Source of the DNA: Kordiimonadaceae bacterium
GTDB taxonomy: Bacteria; Pseudomonadota; Alphaproteobacteria; Sphingomonadales; Kordiimonadaceae
DNA length: 64,000 nucleotides
Reading direction: 5' to 3'
Assembly (NCBI GenBank): GCA_017640725.1
Contig: JAEPQB010000001.1
Location: 1,984,001 to 2,048,000 of the forward strand
Shown: positions 1 through 7,374 of the stretch, one piece after another
Layout of the letters: each line of letters begins with the position of its first letter
How positions within the stretch are numbered: the stretch's first letter is position 1
Notes under the pieces: model-generated
Seen by the model: only the letters and a program-made list of their open reading frames with translations
The model's database searches: none
Told to the model about the DNA's origin: nothing
Translations under genes and position numbers: made by a program

Positions 1-8
1 GCGACCAT

Positions 9-956
9 ATGGCTGCGCTAAACGCTGCTGAGTTGATGAAACGGGCCGGGGTCGAATCTGAAACGGGCCCATGGCTCAATCATTTTCTCGAGGCCATCCA
101 GCAAAAAGTGGAGGGGCAAAGCGACAGGGTCAATGCCAGTGTCAAACGCTATTATTTGCAGGAAATGTTGAAAACCCTGAATACCCATAATTTTCAGTTC
201 CCTGAACAATTGTACCGCCGGGCGAGCCAGCTTCATGGGGAAAACTTCGCCTATGCTGTTAATGACTATCTGCGGGATGAGGCTCGCCTGGAAACTGACC
301 TTGAACAGTTAAGGGCGTTGCAGTTTCAGGGGTATCGCATCGCGGCGCTCTCGACTGATGTAAAGGCCGTTTTGTCTGAAAATGCCTTGCCTAAGTTGGC
401 AGAAGACATCGAGCGGGCGGTTCTGAAAACAAAACCATATTGTTTGCAAGTTAAACGGTGGAGCGGCGGTTTGGCTGTCGCTTGGGACGAAAAAAGCTTC
501 ACCGTTTCCAAAGCCTTTAGCAGCACTCAGATCGGCTACAGATATGGTGTTGGCTACGGACCAGATGGCACCAGCAAAGTTTTTTCCCTCTATTTGAATG
601 AGGGCAAAGAGGACGTTCGGCCAAGCAATGTCAGTGCCTCGGAAAGGGGCTGGCTGCAAAACGCGCGGCCCGTTTTTCTGCCTCATGCCTTCGGGGGAAT
701 TTTTAGCGGCCCGAGTGATCACCGGTGGGATGTCATCGCCTCTGCAGAACCAGCGTATGCCCGTGCCGTACGGGCTGGCAGCGACACCATTAATTATACC
801 CTGAACTTCACCCATACATTCGGCCCGACGACACGAACCGAATCCAAAAGCGGCCTTATTGTGTTTGATGGTTTCAGTAATGCTGTCCGCACGGGTGAAG
901 ATGGTTACCGAGGCGCCAAACGCCTGTTCGACGCAAAGGAATGCCAGCCACAGTAG
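9..956 (+). CDS. Unrecognised 315-residue protein
   Basis: I do not recognise this family and assign no function. The reading frame has a usable ATG at base 9, but the true start may lie left of the window, so it could be 5'-truncated. The first ~140 residues look helical and charged. The C-terminal half (about 165-315) is richer in Gly, Ser, Thr and aromatic residues, with short motifs such as GYRYGVGYGPDG, which suggests a beta-rich domain. There is no signal peptide at this start, no membrane segment and no recognisable catalytic motif. It points towards the amidohydrolase gene (convergent), with a tRNA-like fragment between them. Coding status is supported by frame length and ordinary codon use only. 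Confidence 0.6.
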   Translation: MAALNAAELMKRAGVESETGPWLNHFLEAIQQKVEGQSDRVNASVKRYYLQEMLKTLNTHNFQFPEQLYRRASQLHGENFAYAVNDYLRDEARLETDLEQLRALQFQGYRIAALSTDVKAVLSENALPKLAEDIERAVLKTKPYCLQVKRWSGGLAVAWDEKSFTVSKAFSSTQIGYRYGVGYGPDGTSKVFSLYLNEGKEDVRPSNVSASERGWLQNARPVFLPHAFGGIFSGPSDHRWDVIASAEPAYARAVRAGSDTINYTLNFTHTFGPTTRTESKSGLIVFDGFSNAVRTGEDGYRGAKRLFDAKECQPQ

Positions 957-1006
957 GCATTTGAACACTTGTTTCTGTCGGTCTGGTCAACTTCAATTGG
1001 GACCAC

Positions 1007-1076
1007 AGGAGAGGCGCATTTGAATTCCAAAAACCTATAGCGACGTGGGTTTTCAATCCGATGTGTTGCTCATGGG
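1007..1076 (-). other. tRNA-like remnant 1 (anticodon-arm and T-arm resemblance)
   Basis: Read on the minus strand, the GGATTGAAAACCC stretch near 1046-1060 resembles the anticodon arm of tRNA-Phe(GAA) at 5974-6048. A block near 1011-1025 (GGCGCATTTGAA) matches the tRNA T-arm segment at 11 of 12 bases. About 11 extra bases lie between the two blocks and the stems do not pair, so it cannot be a working tRNA. It is best read as a decayed tRNA 3'-half, possibly an old attachment-site remnant. Chance resemblance is not excluded. Confidence 0.3.
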
Positions 1077-1094
1077 CAGTAATGTTTTGTGCTC

Positions 1095-2852
1095 TCACTC
1101 ATCCAACTCACCCCTAACAATCACACCTTCCATCACCACAGCTTTTGGCTTGGTGTGCACGATGTCATAGATGTCTGCCTCAAAGAGATCTTTATCCAGT
1201 ACAACAAAGTCGGCCAGTTTGCCGCGTTTAATTGAGCCGAGCTGGTCCTCAAGGCGTAATTGATAGGCGCCGTTCTGTGTGTAGCCCACCAGCAGTTTCT
1301 CAAGACTCAAGCGTTCCTCCATGGGTGCGCGGACGCCATCATCATCACTTTCCCACCAGTCTTTTGGATATTGGCGCGTGTGGCCTACCTGTATGCCAAG
1401 AAATGGGTTGATGTAGGTAGCGAGCATGTCGCCACCCCACCATTCGTCGCTTGAAAAAGTGTAAGTTGCACCGCTGTTCACCACCGAGCGCGCGCGGTAC
1501 ATGTTGTCAAACCGCTTGCTGCCAAGCAGGTCTTTCACCACTCCGCCAGGTTCAGCTCCAAACCACCATGGGCTGAAGTTGGCGATGATGCCCAAATCTG
1601 CAATGCGCTTCACGTCTGACGGTTTCACATAAGCCAAATGCGCGATGGTAACGCGTGGGTAGAAATTTTCGCGCCCAATAATAGCGTGTGCTTCCTCAAC
1701 TGCATCGAGTACAATGGTGGTTGCCAGATCACCGATTGAGTGCACGTGCAGATCAAGCTGTGCCTTGTGCAGATTGACCAGAAGGTCGCGTGTTTCTTCA
1801 ACTGATAGCATAGTTGTACCAGCCTTCGTGTCGCCGACATAAGGCACACTGTAAGCGGCGGATCGGTTGGCTGTGATACCATCCATAAACAGCTTCACGG
1901 ATCTGAATTGCAACAGCTCCCCACCATAATCCCGGCGATAGCGTTTTACCTCTGCAATGGCAGATTTTGCACGCTCAGGTGTGAAGATTTGGTAGGTACC
2001 AAAATAGCGAACAGGCAGCTTGCCTTCCTTTTCCAAATCTGAAATCACGCGATAGGTGTGGTCGCCAAAGCCTTTATTGCCCGCGTCAAATAATGCAGTG
2101 ACACCATGTCCACTGATGGTTTGCAGCGTCCTTTCGACGCTTTCTTTGTGTAGCTGGATATGGTCCGGGTCCTGTAGTGCGAAATGTTTGGCGAAATATT
2201 GAACGCCTGCGCCTTCTTTCAGCCAGCCCGTTGGCTCCCCATTTTCATCGCGGGCAAACATTGCGAGGCCGGGGCGAGGGTCGGGCGTGTTGCGTGTGAT
2301 GCCCAGCTCCGCCATGGCTTTGGAATTGATCCAATAATCATGCGCAGTTTCGCTTTCAAACCACACGAGCCGGTCTGGGAGAATGGCATCGAGCGTTTTT
2401 CGGTTTGGACCCTGATCGCCGCTTACAAACATGGCGGTTGGCCAGCAACACAGCCGCAACCATTTCTCGTCTGGATGCGCGTCCGCGTATGCTTTAACAG
2501 ATGCTAGTAGTTCATCTGCCGCATCGCCTTCCACATAGCCAAATTTTTCAACGTTCACATAGCCTGGGTGCGCATGCGCATCGACCATTGCAGGGATAAG
2601 CAGGCGGCCTTCAAGGTCTATTGTTTTTGTGCTCTTAAATGCGTCAAGGCCGCTGGTGTCGCCAACATAGGCAAACTTCCCATCTTTGACCACGAGTGCT
2701 TCTGCCCACGGCTGATCAGCATCTGATGTGAAGATTTTTGCGTTGATTATGATCAAATCAACGGTTGGGTTGCTTTGTTCAGCGCTGCAGGCAACCAGCG
2801 CTAAGCTGAGAATAGAAGTTATAAAAAGTCGGGTCGTGATGATCATTCGCAT
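1095..2852 (-). CDS. Amidohydrolase family lipoprotein (YtcJ-like, Amidohydro_3)
   Basis: This is a 585-aa metal-dependent hydrolase of the amidohydrolase superfamily, YtcJ-like subgroup. The N-terminus is a hydrophobic signal ending in a lipobox (LVAC, Cys about residue 22), so the mature protein is predicted to be lipid-anchored in the envelope. The metal-binding His-X-His motif is visible as VDAHAHPGY near residue 92. A second conserved block (HSIGD) occurs about residue 370, and the family's typical end (KLADFVVLDKDLFE) is present. Family members cleave amide or cyclic amide bonds, but substrates are mostly unknown and none can be read here. It stands alone, convergent with the upstream unknown gene and divergent from the aminotransferase. 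Confidence 0.88.
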   Translation of the reverse strand: MRMIITTRLFITSILSLALVACSAEQSNPTVDLIIINAKIFTSDADQPWAEALVVKDGKFAYVGDTSGLDAFKSTKTIDLEGRLLIPAMVDAHAHPGYVNVEKFGYVEGDAADELLASVKAYADAHPDEKWLRLCCWPTAMFVSGDQGPNRKTLDAILPDRLVWFESETAHDYWINSKAMAELGITRNTPDPRPGLAMFARDENGEPTGWLKEGAGVQYFAKHFALQDPDHIQLHKESVERTLQTISGHGVTALFDAGNKGFGDHTYRVISDLEKEGKLPVRYFGTYQIFTPERAKSAIAEVKRYRRDYGGELLQFRSVKLFMDGITANRSAAYSVPYVGDTKAGTTMLSVEETRDLLVNLHKAQLDLHVHSIGDLATTIVLDAVEEAHAIIGRENFYPRVTIAHLAYVKPSDVKRIADLGIIANFSPWWFGAEPGGVVKDLLGSKRFDNMYRARSVVNSGATYTFSSDEWWGGDMLATYINPFLGIQVGHTRQYPKDWWESDDDGVRAPMEERLSLEKLLVGYTQNGAYQLRLEDQLGSIKRGKLADFVVLDKDLFEADIYDIVHTKPKAVVMEGVIVRGELDE

Positions 2853-2988
2853 TCAGGATAACTCATTTCCCGCCACTATAGGAATGAAACGATAGCATGT
2901 CTTCCGCGCGGGACCGCAAACATCTCAGTACTTGGTGGAGTTGCAGAAAATAGAGGGAGACCAAACCCCGGCAATCATTGGAGACGCA

Positions 2989-3049
2989 TACGAGAATCGA
3001 ACGCCTGTACGCGGGTTTTCAATACAGCGGTAACAGGTTTAGTGTCAGG
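2989..3049 (-). other. tRNA-like remnant 2
   Basis: On the minus strand this stretch contains GTATTGAAAACCCGCG followed by GTTCGATTCTCGTATGCG and TCTCCA, reminiscent of an anticodon loop, T-loop and acceptor 3' end. The stems do not pair properly, so it is not a functional tRNA. It shares GAGRCGCAT and GGGTTTTCAAT blocks, in the same orientation, with remnant 1. It lies in the 291-bp gap between the amidohydrolase and the aminotransferase, where I see no gene. The resemblance is judged by eye. Confidence 0.3.
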
Positions 3050-3143
3050 TTGCTTAGCATCCTGAATTTCAATAGTTTTGCTTTTGCCAAGAGTTTGCAA
3101 AAGAATTGACGCAAGCTCACTAGTGAAATCACAGGAGTCTTTG

Positions 3144-4331
3144 GTGTCATCTGCTTTTATCGGCAAACTGCCAGATTTGGAGACCAGTATTTTCACTGAA
3201 ATGTCGATAATGGCTAATGAGTATCAAGCCATTAACCTGTCTCAAGGCTTCCCTGAATTTGATCCGCCCGATTTTTTGAAAGACAAAATAAACCAAGCCA
3301 TCAATGACGGGCAAAATCAATACGCCCCCTCAAACGGCCTGCCTGAATTGTTAACGCAAATCGCCGAAATGGTGCACCGGCAATATCAAGCTGAGTTAAC
3401 TGCCGAGCAAAAACTCGATGGTTTGAACCATGTCACGATTACGACAGGGGCAACTGAAGCCCTATGGGTCGCGGTACAAACCCTAGTGCGTAAAAATGAT
3501 GAAGTGATTGTTTTTGATCCGGCTTACGACAGTTACGAACCTGCTGTTGAGCTGGCAGGGGGCGTGTGTCGCCATATCCCCCTTGAGGCCCCAAGCTACG
3601 CAATAAACTGGGCATTGGTGGAACAAACGATCAATGCCAACACGCGTACCATCATCATCAATAGCCCGCACAATCCAACTGGATCGATACTCGGCCAGTC
3701 TGACATCAATGCGCTGCAGACACTCGCTGAAAAATATAATCTCTATGTCATCAGCGACGAAGTGTACGAGCACATGACCTTTGATGGCCAAAGGCATGAG
3801 AGTGTTTTACGGTACCCTGAGTTATTCAAACGCGCCTTTGTCGTCTCCAGTTTTGGCAAAACGTTTCATTGCACCGGTTGGAAAATGGGCTATTGCGCCG
3901 CACCAGATGACCTTTCTGCTGAGTTCAGAAAAGTCCATCAATATGTAAATTTTTGCTCCTTTACCCCTGCACAAGTAGCCATTGCGCAAATGCTGAAAGA
4001 GCAGCCATCACATGTCACTGGTTTGGCGGGTTTTTATCAGCAAAAACGCGATTTGCTAGTGGGCGCCCTGCAAGGCTCTCGCTTTACCATCCTGCCGTCA
4101 AAAGGCACCTATTTCCTGTTACTAGATTATTCAGCCATATCGACCCTGAATGACCGTGAGTTTTGTCAGTGGTTAACCAAAGAAATAGGCGTGGCCGCCA
4201 TTCCTCTCAGCCCGTTTTACCAATCGGAACAACGGGCGACATATCTTGAGAACAACAAAGTGATCCGGCTGTGTTTTGCCAAAAACGATGAGACTTTGCT
4301 GAAAGCAGCAGAGCTATTGCGCGGGCTTTAG
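3144..4331 (+). CDS. PLP-dependent class I/II aminotransferase (methionine/kynurenine aminotransferase-like)
   Basis: This is a 395-aa fold-type I aminotransferase resembling YbdL methionine aminotransferase and kynurenine-oxoglutarate aminotransferases. Visible motifs are NLSQGFPEFDPP near the N-terminus, the PLP-stacking region TTGATEALWVA, the NSPHNPTG loop, YVISDEVYEHM, and SSFGKTFHCTGWKMGY, whose Lys would form the Schiff base. The C-terminal Arg region (VIRLCFAK) is intact. I chose a GTG start at 3144 because AGGAG lies at 3134-3138, five bases upstream. An ATG at 3078 has no such site. It likely acts in cytosolic transamination of Met, aromatic or related amino acids. It sits alone and its stop is 15 bp before the duplicated flank segment. 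Confidence 0.9.
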   Translation: MSSAFIGKLPDLETSIFTEMSIMANEYQAINLSQGFPEFDPPDFLKDKINQAINDGQNQYAPSNGLPELLTQIAEMVHRQYQAELTAEQKLDGLNHVTITTGATEALWVAVQTLVRKNDEVIVFDPAYDSYEPAVELAGGVCRHIPLEAPSYAINWALVEQTINANTRTIIINSPHNPTGSILGQSDINALQTLAEKYNLYVISDEVYEHMTFDGQRHESVLRYPELFKRAFVVSSFGKTFHCTGWKMGYCAAPDDLSAEFRKVHQYVNFCSFTPAQVAIAQMLKEQPSHVTGLAGFYQQKRDLLVGALQGSRFTILPSKGTYFLLLDYSAISTLNDREFCQWLTKEIGVAAIPLSPFYQSEQRATYLENNKVIRLCFAKNDETLLKAAELLRGL

Positions 4332-4345
4332 CGGTGGCGGCAACG

Positions 4346-4461
4346 CTCGCCACCTTCGCTTTGCTCGGTATGAGCAATGGTTCAATTCCGATCCCACAAA
4401 CAGAATCAAAAATGCCACCCCAAAAAAAGGAGTGGCTTTTTTAATGGTGCCTGGGGGCGAT
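4346..4461. repeat. Direct repeat copy A: flank, terminator and tRNA-Phe 3'-end fragment
   Basis: This segment is a diverged copy of 5874-5990 in the same orientation. The first 50 bases match at about 44 positions. The terminator part has drifted in sequence but keeps its architecture. The last 16 bases (from TGGTGCC) match the 3' end of tRNA-Phe at about 14 positions. It begins 15 bp after the aminotransferase stop. The two copies bracket the ADP-ribosylglycohydrolase cassette, as expected of duplicated insertion boundaries next to a tRNA gene. Confidence 0.75.
4412..4443 (+). terminator. Probable rho-independent terminator after the aminotransferase
   Basis: GCCACCCC and GGAGTGGC flank an A-rich loop and are followed by a T-run. 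One C-A mismatch interrupts the stem. It occupies the position equivalent to the stronger hairpin at 5940-5970 in the second repeat copy. Confidence 0.6.
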
Positions 4462-4506
4462 TGGGGCTTTGGCGTGAACTCACGATCGATGTTTCGCGAA
4501 AACCGG

Positions 4507-4533
4507 TTGCAATACGTAGGCAACTTGTATAAT
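4507..4533 (+). promoter_or_regulatory. Sigma-70-like promoter of the two-gene ADP-ribose cassette
   Basis: A perfect TATAAT lies at 4528-4533. TTGCAA at 4507-4512 gives a short 15-bp spacer as the best -35 candidate. Transcription would begin near 4540, and AAAGG just before the ATG at 4565 is the ribosome-binding site. The promoter lies inside the interval bounded by the direct repeats, so the cassette carries its own promoter. Confidence 0.55.
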
Positions 4534-4564
4534 AGCGTAATAAATACACGAAAGGTTGTAAAAA

Positions 4565-4930
4565 ATGAAACTCTGGCGTCCGGTTGGGCGAAATGAATTG
4601 AAACTTATTGAGCAGTCTGGTTGGCGCGCTTTTCCCCCGCGCTTGCCGGAGCAACCTATCTTTTACCCTGTGCTCAATTTCCCTTACGCAGAGCAAATCG
4701 CTCGCGATTGGAATAGCAAGGCAGAAAATCACGCTTACGTTGGTTTTGTCACGGAGTTCGACGTTGATGATGATTATGTCGCAAAGTTTCAAACAGAAGT
4801 AGTCGGTGGTTCTAGTCACAAAGAGCTTTGGGTCCCGGCGGAAGAGTTGGAAGACTTCAATGGCCATATTCGGGGCAAAATTGAGGTCGTGGCGAAGTAT
4901 GAACGTGGTGAGCGTGTAGATGCGCAGTGA
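4565..4930 (+). CDS. 121-aa protein of the 'ADP-ribosylation/crystallin J1' type, partner of ADP-ribosylglycohydrolase
   Basis: This small soluble protein belongs to a family often labelled 'ADP-ribosylation/crystallin J1', a name borrowed from its usual neighbour. Visible conserved blocks are LWRPVG (3-8), FPPRLPEQPIFYPVLN (about 23-38), YAEQIARDWN, and ELWVPAEELEDFN near residue 90. It has no signal peptide or membrane segment. The order of an early Arg strand motif, a Tyr/Ala helix motif and a late Glu strand recalls compact ADP-ribosyltransferase folds. That is my inference, not an established assignment. It lies 7 bp upstream of an ADP-ribosylglycohydrolase, so the two are almost certainly co-transcribed from the promoter at 4507-4533. 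Alternatively it may be a binding or regulatory partner of the hydrolase. Confidence 0.8.
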   Translation: MKLWRPVGRNELKLIEQSGWRAFPPRLPEQPIFYPVLNFPYAEQIARDWNSKAENHAYVGFVTEFDVDDDYVAKFQTEVVGGSSHKELWVPAEELEDFNGHIRGKIEVVAKYERGERVDAQ

Positions 4931-4937
4931 GGCTCCA

Positions 4938-5843
4938 ATGAAACGGCATGTTGGGGCCTTGCTGGGCCTGGCTGTCGGCGATGCAGTTGGCACCACATTG
5001 GAATTTTCGAGACGGGATTCCAAACCTCCAGTTGTCGACATGGTTGGTGGCGGTCCGTTTGACCTCAAGCCAGGCGAGTGGACTGACGACACCGCCATGG
5101 CATTTGCACTAGGTGAAAGTTTGCTTGCAGATCCTTCATTCAATGCAGCTGATTGTGCGGCTCGTTTCTTGAATTGGTATCGATATGGTTATGCATCGTG
5201 CACTGGAACCTGTTTTGATATTGGTTTGACGACTAGGAACGCTTTGATGGCTTTTGAAGCAAGCGGCGATCCGTTCTCGGGCGATGCGAGTCCGGCGTCT
5301 GCTGGCAATGGTTCGATTATGCGCCTGGCACCTGTCGCCATCGCCTATGCCGGCGCTCCGGACAAAGCCGAATTGATTGCAGCGCAACAAAGCCGCATAA
5401 CGCACGCTGCCGAAGAGGCTGTTGACGCATGTCGGGCACTTGCGTTCGCTTTAACACATGCTTTTTGTTCCAGATCCAAGAAAGAGCTTTTTTCAAATTT
5501 GTTCTCTTGGGAAGGTTCTGGCGAAATACAGGCTATTATGCGAGGCCGTTGGGCGACCAAGCTCAGAGATGACATTCAATCATCTGGGTACGTTGTTCAT
5601 ACATTGGAGGCCGCTTTCTGGGCTTTTGCAAACTCTTCTGATTTTGAAGATGCTATTCTGTTGGCGGCCAACTTGGGCGATGACGCGGATACGGTTGCGG
5701 CGGTAACCGGTCAGATAGCAGGTGCTTATTATGGTGTTGATGCGATACCTGCACATTGGATGAATAAACTAGCTTGGTCGGATCAACTTGTTGATTTGGC
5801 AAAAAGCCTTAGCCAAATAAACGCTCAAAAACGGGCGGATTAG
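4938..5843 (+). CDS. ADP-ribosylglycohydrolase family protein (DraG/ARH-like)
   Basis: This 301-aa cytosolic hydrolase should remove ADP-ribose from modified proteins, nucleic acids or small molecules using a two-metal centre. The diagnostic motifs are present: GLAVGDAVGTTLEF (10-23), WTDDT with Asp50 and Asp51, the AGNGSIMRLAPVAI block (122-135), and GDDADT with Asp248, Asp249 and Asp251. Length and motif spacing are those of complete family members. I chose the ATG at 4938 because it follows the preceding stop by 7 bp with a GAGG element, and the conserved MKRHVGALLG start begins there. The substrate is unknown. The short upstream partner suggests a dedicated ADP-ribosylation circuit, by analogy with DraT-DraG or Tre1-Tri1. 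Confidence 0.93.
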   Translation: MKRHVGALLGLAVGDAVGTTLEFSRRDSKPPVVDMVGGGPFDLKPGEWTDDTAMAFALGESLLADPSFNAADCAARFLNWYRYGYASCTGTCFDIGLTTRNALMAFEASGDPFSGDASPASAGNGSIMRLAPVAIAYAGAPDKAELIAAQQSRITHAAEEAVDACRALAFALTHAFCSRSKKELFSNLFSWEGSGEIQAIMRGRWATKLRDDIQSSGYVVHTLEAAFWAFANSSDFEDAILLAANLGDDADTVAAVTGQIAGAYYGVDAIPAHWMNKLAWSDQLVDLAKSLSQINAQKRAD

Positions 5844-5873
5844 TCTCGGCCCGACCTAAGATATCAGGCGCGC

Positions 5874-5990
5874 CTCGTCACCTTCGCTGCGCTCGGTATG
5901 AACAGTGCTTCAATTCCGATCCCCGCAGGCAAAACTAAAAAAACCGCTTCCCGAAGGGAGCGGTTTTTTTAAGTGGTGCCCGGGGGCGGA
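5874..5990. repeat. Direct repeat copy B: flank, terminator and 3' end of the intact tRNA-Phe
   Basis: This is the second copy of the segment at 4346-4461. It runs from 30 bp after the ADP-ribosylglycohydrolase stop, through a strong terminator, into the 3' end of the intact tRNA-Phe gene. The upstream 50 bases are close to copy A, while the hairpin sequence differs. The remainder of 5844-6244 holds the tRNA and the promoter region of the reductase gene. Confidence 0.75.
5940..5970. terminator. Terminator between ADP-ribosylglycohydrolase and tRNA-Phe (possibly bidirectional)
   Basis: AAACCGCT and AGCGGTTT, with CCC-GAA-GGG at the tip and one bulged T, form a strong hairpin. An A-run lies on the left and a T-run on the right, so it could end both the cassette transcript and the tRNA transcript coming from the other side. 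Confidence 0.75.
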
Positions 5991-6048
5991 TTTGAACCAC
6001 CGACACGCGGATTTTCAATCCGCTGCTCTACCCCTGAGCTACCCGGGC
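5974..6048 (-). tRNA. tRNA-Phe (anticodon GAA)
   Basis: The minus strand reads GCCCGGGTAGCTCAGGGGTA at its 5' end and closes with CCCGGGC-A-CCA, giving a perfect 7-bp acceptor stem with encoded CCA. The anticodon arm is GCGGA-TTGAAAA-TCCGC, so the anticodon is GAA (Phe). The T-arm with GGTTCAAATCC is normal. In many alphaproteobacteria a tRNA-Phe follows yacG. Here it is separated from yacG by the TetR/reductase pair. It is the likely reference copy for the tRNA-like fragments to its left. Confidence 0.95.
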
Positions 6049-6215
6049 ACATAATAGGTTCGGGTGGGTTTCCCGAAGTGCGAAGCGGTGTTTAGCTAAT
6101 ATTATGGGTCCTGTCCAGCGCTGAATCTTATTTTTTGATGCTTTGCTGCGATATCTCTGCGCCACAATCTACTCCATGCACAATAACGATTTACATCAAT
6201 GCATATACTCCTTAA

Positions 6216-6230
6216 TTATACGTTGTATAA
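6216..6230. promoter_or_regulatory. Palindromic operator candidate upstream of the reductase-TetR operon
   Basis: TTATAC-GTT-GTATAA is a perfect 6+6 inverted repeat with a 3-bp centre. It lies 15 bp upstream of the ATG at 6245 and within the likely core promoter. The second gene of the operon is a TetR-type regulator, so autorepression through this site is a reasonable inference. Confidence 0.5.
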
Positions 6231-6244
6231 ATACGGAGTATTCT

Positions 6245-6781
6245 ATGATCACAGGTCATGTCATGATGGCAATCACCCTGGATGGCTTTGTCGCCAGAAA
6301 AGACCATTCAATCGATTGGCTCATAAAGCAAAACACCAGCGGTGAAGACTATGGCTATGATGGCTTTGAGGCAGGCATCGATGTGATCGTTATGGGCAGT
6401 GGCTCGTTCAGGACCGTGCTTGGATTTGGGGAATGGCCTTATAAAAAGCCTGTGGTGGTTTTGACAAGCTCCATGACGACAGCCGACATTCCGGCCAACC
6501 TGCAGGGCAAAGTCGAGCTCAGTAACCTGCCTCCCACCGAAATAATGGCGCTGTTGGAAAACCGTGGCTGTAAACGCGTTTATGTTGATGGCGGTGCTGT
6601 GGTGCAATCCTTCCTGCGCGATGGGTTGGTGCTGGACATGCGTATTACCCTCGTACCCATACTGATTGGGGACGGCATTCGATTGTTTGGCAATATTGCG
6701 GCAGACATAGACCTGAAACTAATGCACGCAAAACCATACCCGTCGGGGTTGGTAAGCACCCTTTATGAAGTGATATGTTAA
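6245..6781 (+). CDS. RibD C-terminal / dihydrofolate reductase family protein
   Basis: This is a 178-aa NADPH-dependent reductase-fold protein of the RibD_C/DHFR-like family. It shows the N-terminal strand GHVMMAITLDGFVARKD, a central IVMGSGSFRTVL region, the KRVYVDGGAVVQSFL nucleotide-binding segment, and VPILIGDGIRLFG. Stand-alone members reduce pteridine- or flavin-precursor-like substrates in general, but the substrate here is unknown. The start at 6245 is preceded by GGAG at 6235-6238. An ATG at 6143 lacks this and would place the operator inside the gene. It overlaps the TetR gene by one base (TAATG), implying translational coupling. Confidence 0.85.
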   Translation: MITGHVMMAITLDGFVARKDHSIDWLIKQNTSGEDYGYDGFEAGIDVIVMGSGSFRTVLGFGEWPYKKPVVVLTSSMTTADIPANLQGKVELSNLPPTEIMALLENRGCKRVYVDGGAVVQSFLRDGLVLDMRITLVPILIGDGIRLFGNIAADIDLKLMHAKPYPSGLVSTLYEVIC

Positions 6782-7374
6782 TGCCTGCAAAAAACAGGGT
6801 TGGCCGACCGCAAAGAACCAAGTCGACGCTTTCAAAGGCTGCGATCCACAAAGCGGCGCTTGCACTGATGGACGAAGAGGGCGAGCAGGCCGTAACATTT
6901 CGCGCGCTGGCGCAGAAAATGAGTGTGACAGCGATGGCCGTGAAATACCATGTTGGCAGCAGGCGACAGATGCTGGAAAACCTGGTCACTGAGGTTTTCG
7001 CGGAAGTGGGCAGAGCCCCCATGGGTGACAGCGCCTCAAAGCGCATCAGGAATTTGTTGCGCAGCTACTGTGAGACCGCCATTGAACATGCAGGGCTCGT
7101 CCAGTGTGTGCTGAAAGATCCGTCACTCATGAGTGAAGAACTAAAGCGATTGACAGAAAATCTTCGGCGTGAAACCCAAGCCCTTAATGCGGGCGACATG
7201 CACGACATCATGTTGAAGTTGATAGTCGACTACACACACGGTTTTGTATTTGCCGCTGCAAACGCACCCAAAGAGATGGGTTTGTCTGTTGAAGACTTTC
7301 TATGCAGCTTGGATTGGTTGCTGGACAAAGTGAACGATGCCGGGGCCGCTGGGGGTTTTACCCCTCGTCGCTGA
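6781..7374 (+). CDS. TetR/AcrR family transcriptional regulator
   Basis: This is a 197-aa TetR-type repressor. The N-terminal helix-turn-helix (about residues 15-60) contains [20 protein letters not shown] followed by a recognition segment ending [15 protein letters not shown]. The C-terminal two thirds is a helical ligand-binding and dimerisation domain with no recognisable ligand signature. The ATG at 6781 overlaps the reductase stop codon. An alternative ATG lies two codons upstream. It probably controls its own operon through the palindrome at 6216-6230. Its last 17 bases overlap the 3' end of the convergent yacG gene. Confidence 0.88.
   Translation: MPAKNRVGRPQRTKSTLSKAAIHKAALALMDEEGEQAVTFRALAQKMSVTAMAVKYHVGSRRQMLENLVTEVFAEVGRAPMGDSASKRIRNLLRSYCETAIEHAGLVQCVLKDPSLMSEELKRLTENLRRETQALNAGDMHDIMLKLIVDYTHGFVFAAANAPKEMGLSVEDFLCSLDWLLDKVNDAGAAGGFTPRR

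Noticed and set aside
4446-4470. A second tRNA-Phe gene after the aminotransferase
   Set aside because: Only the last ~16 bases of the tRNA 3' end are present. There is no anticodon or D-arm, so it is a fragment.
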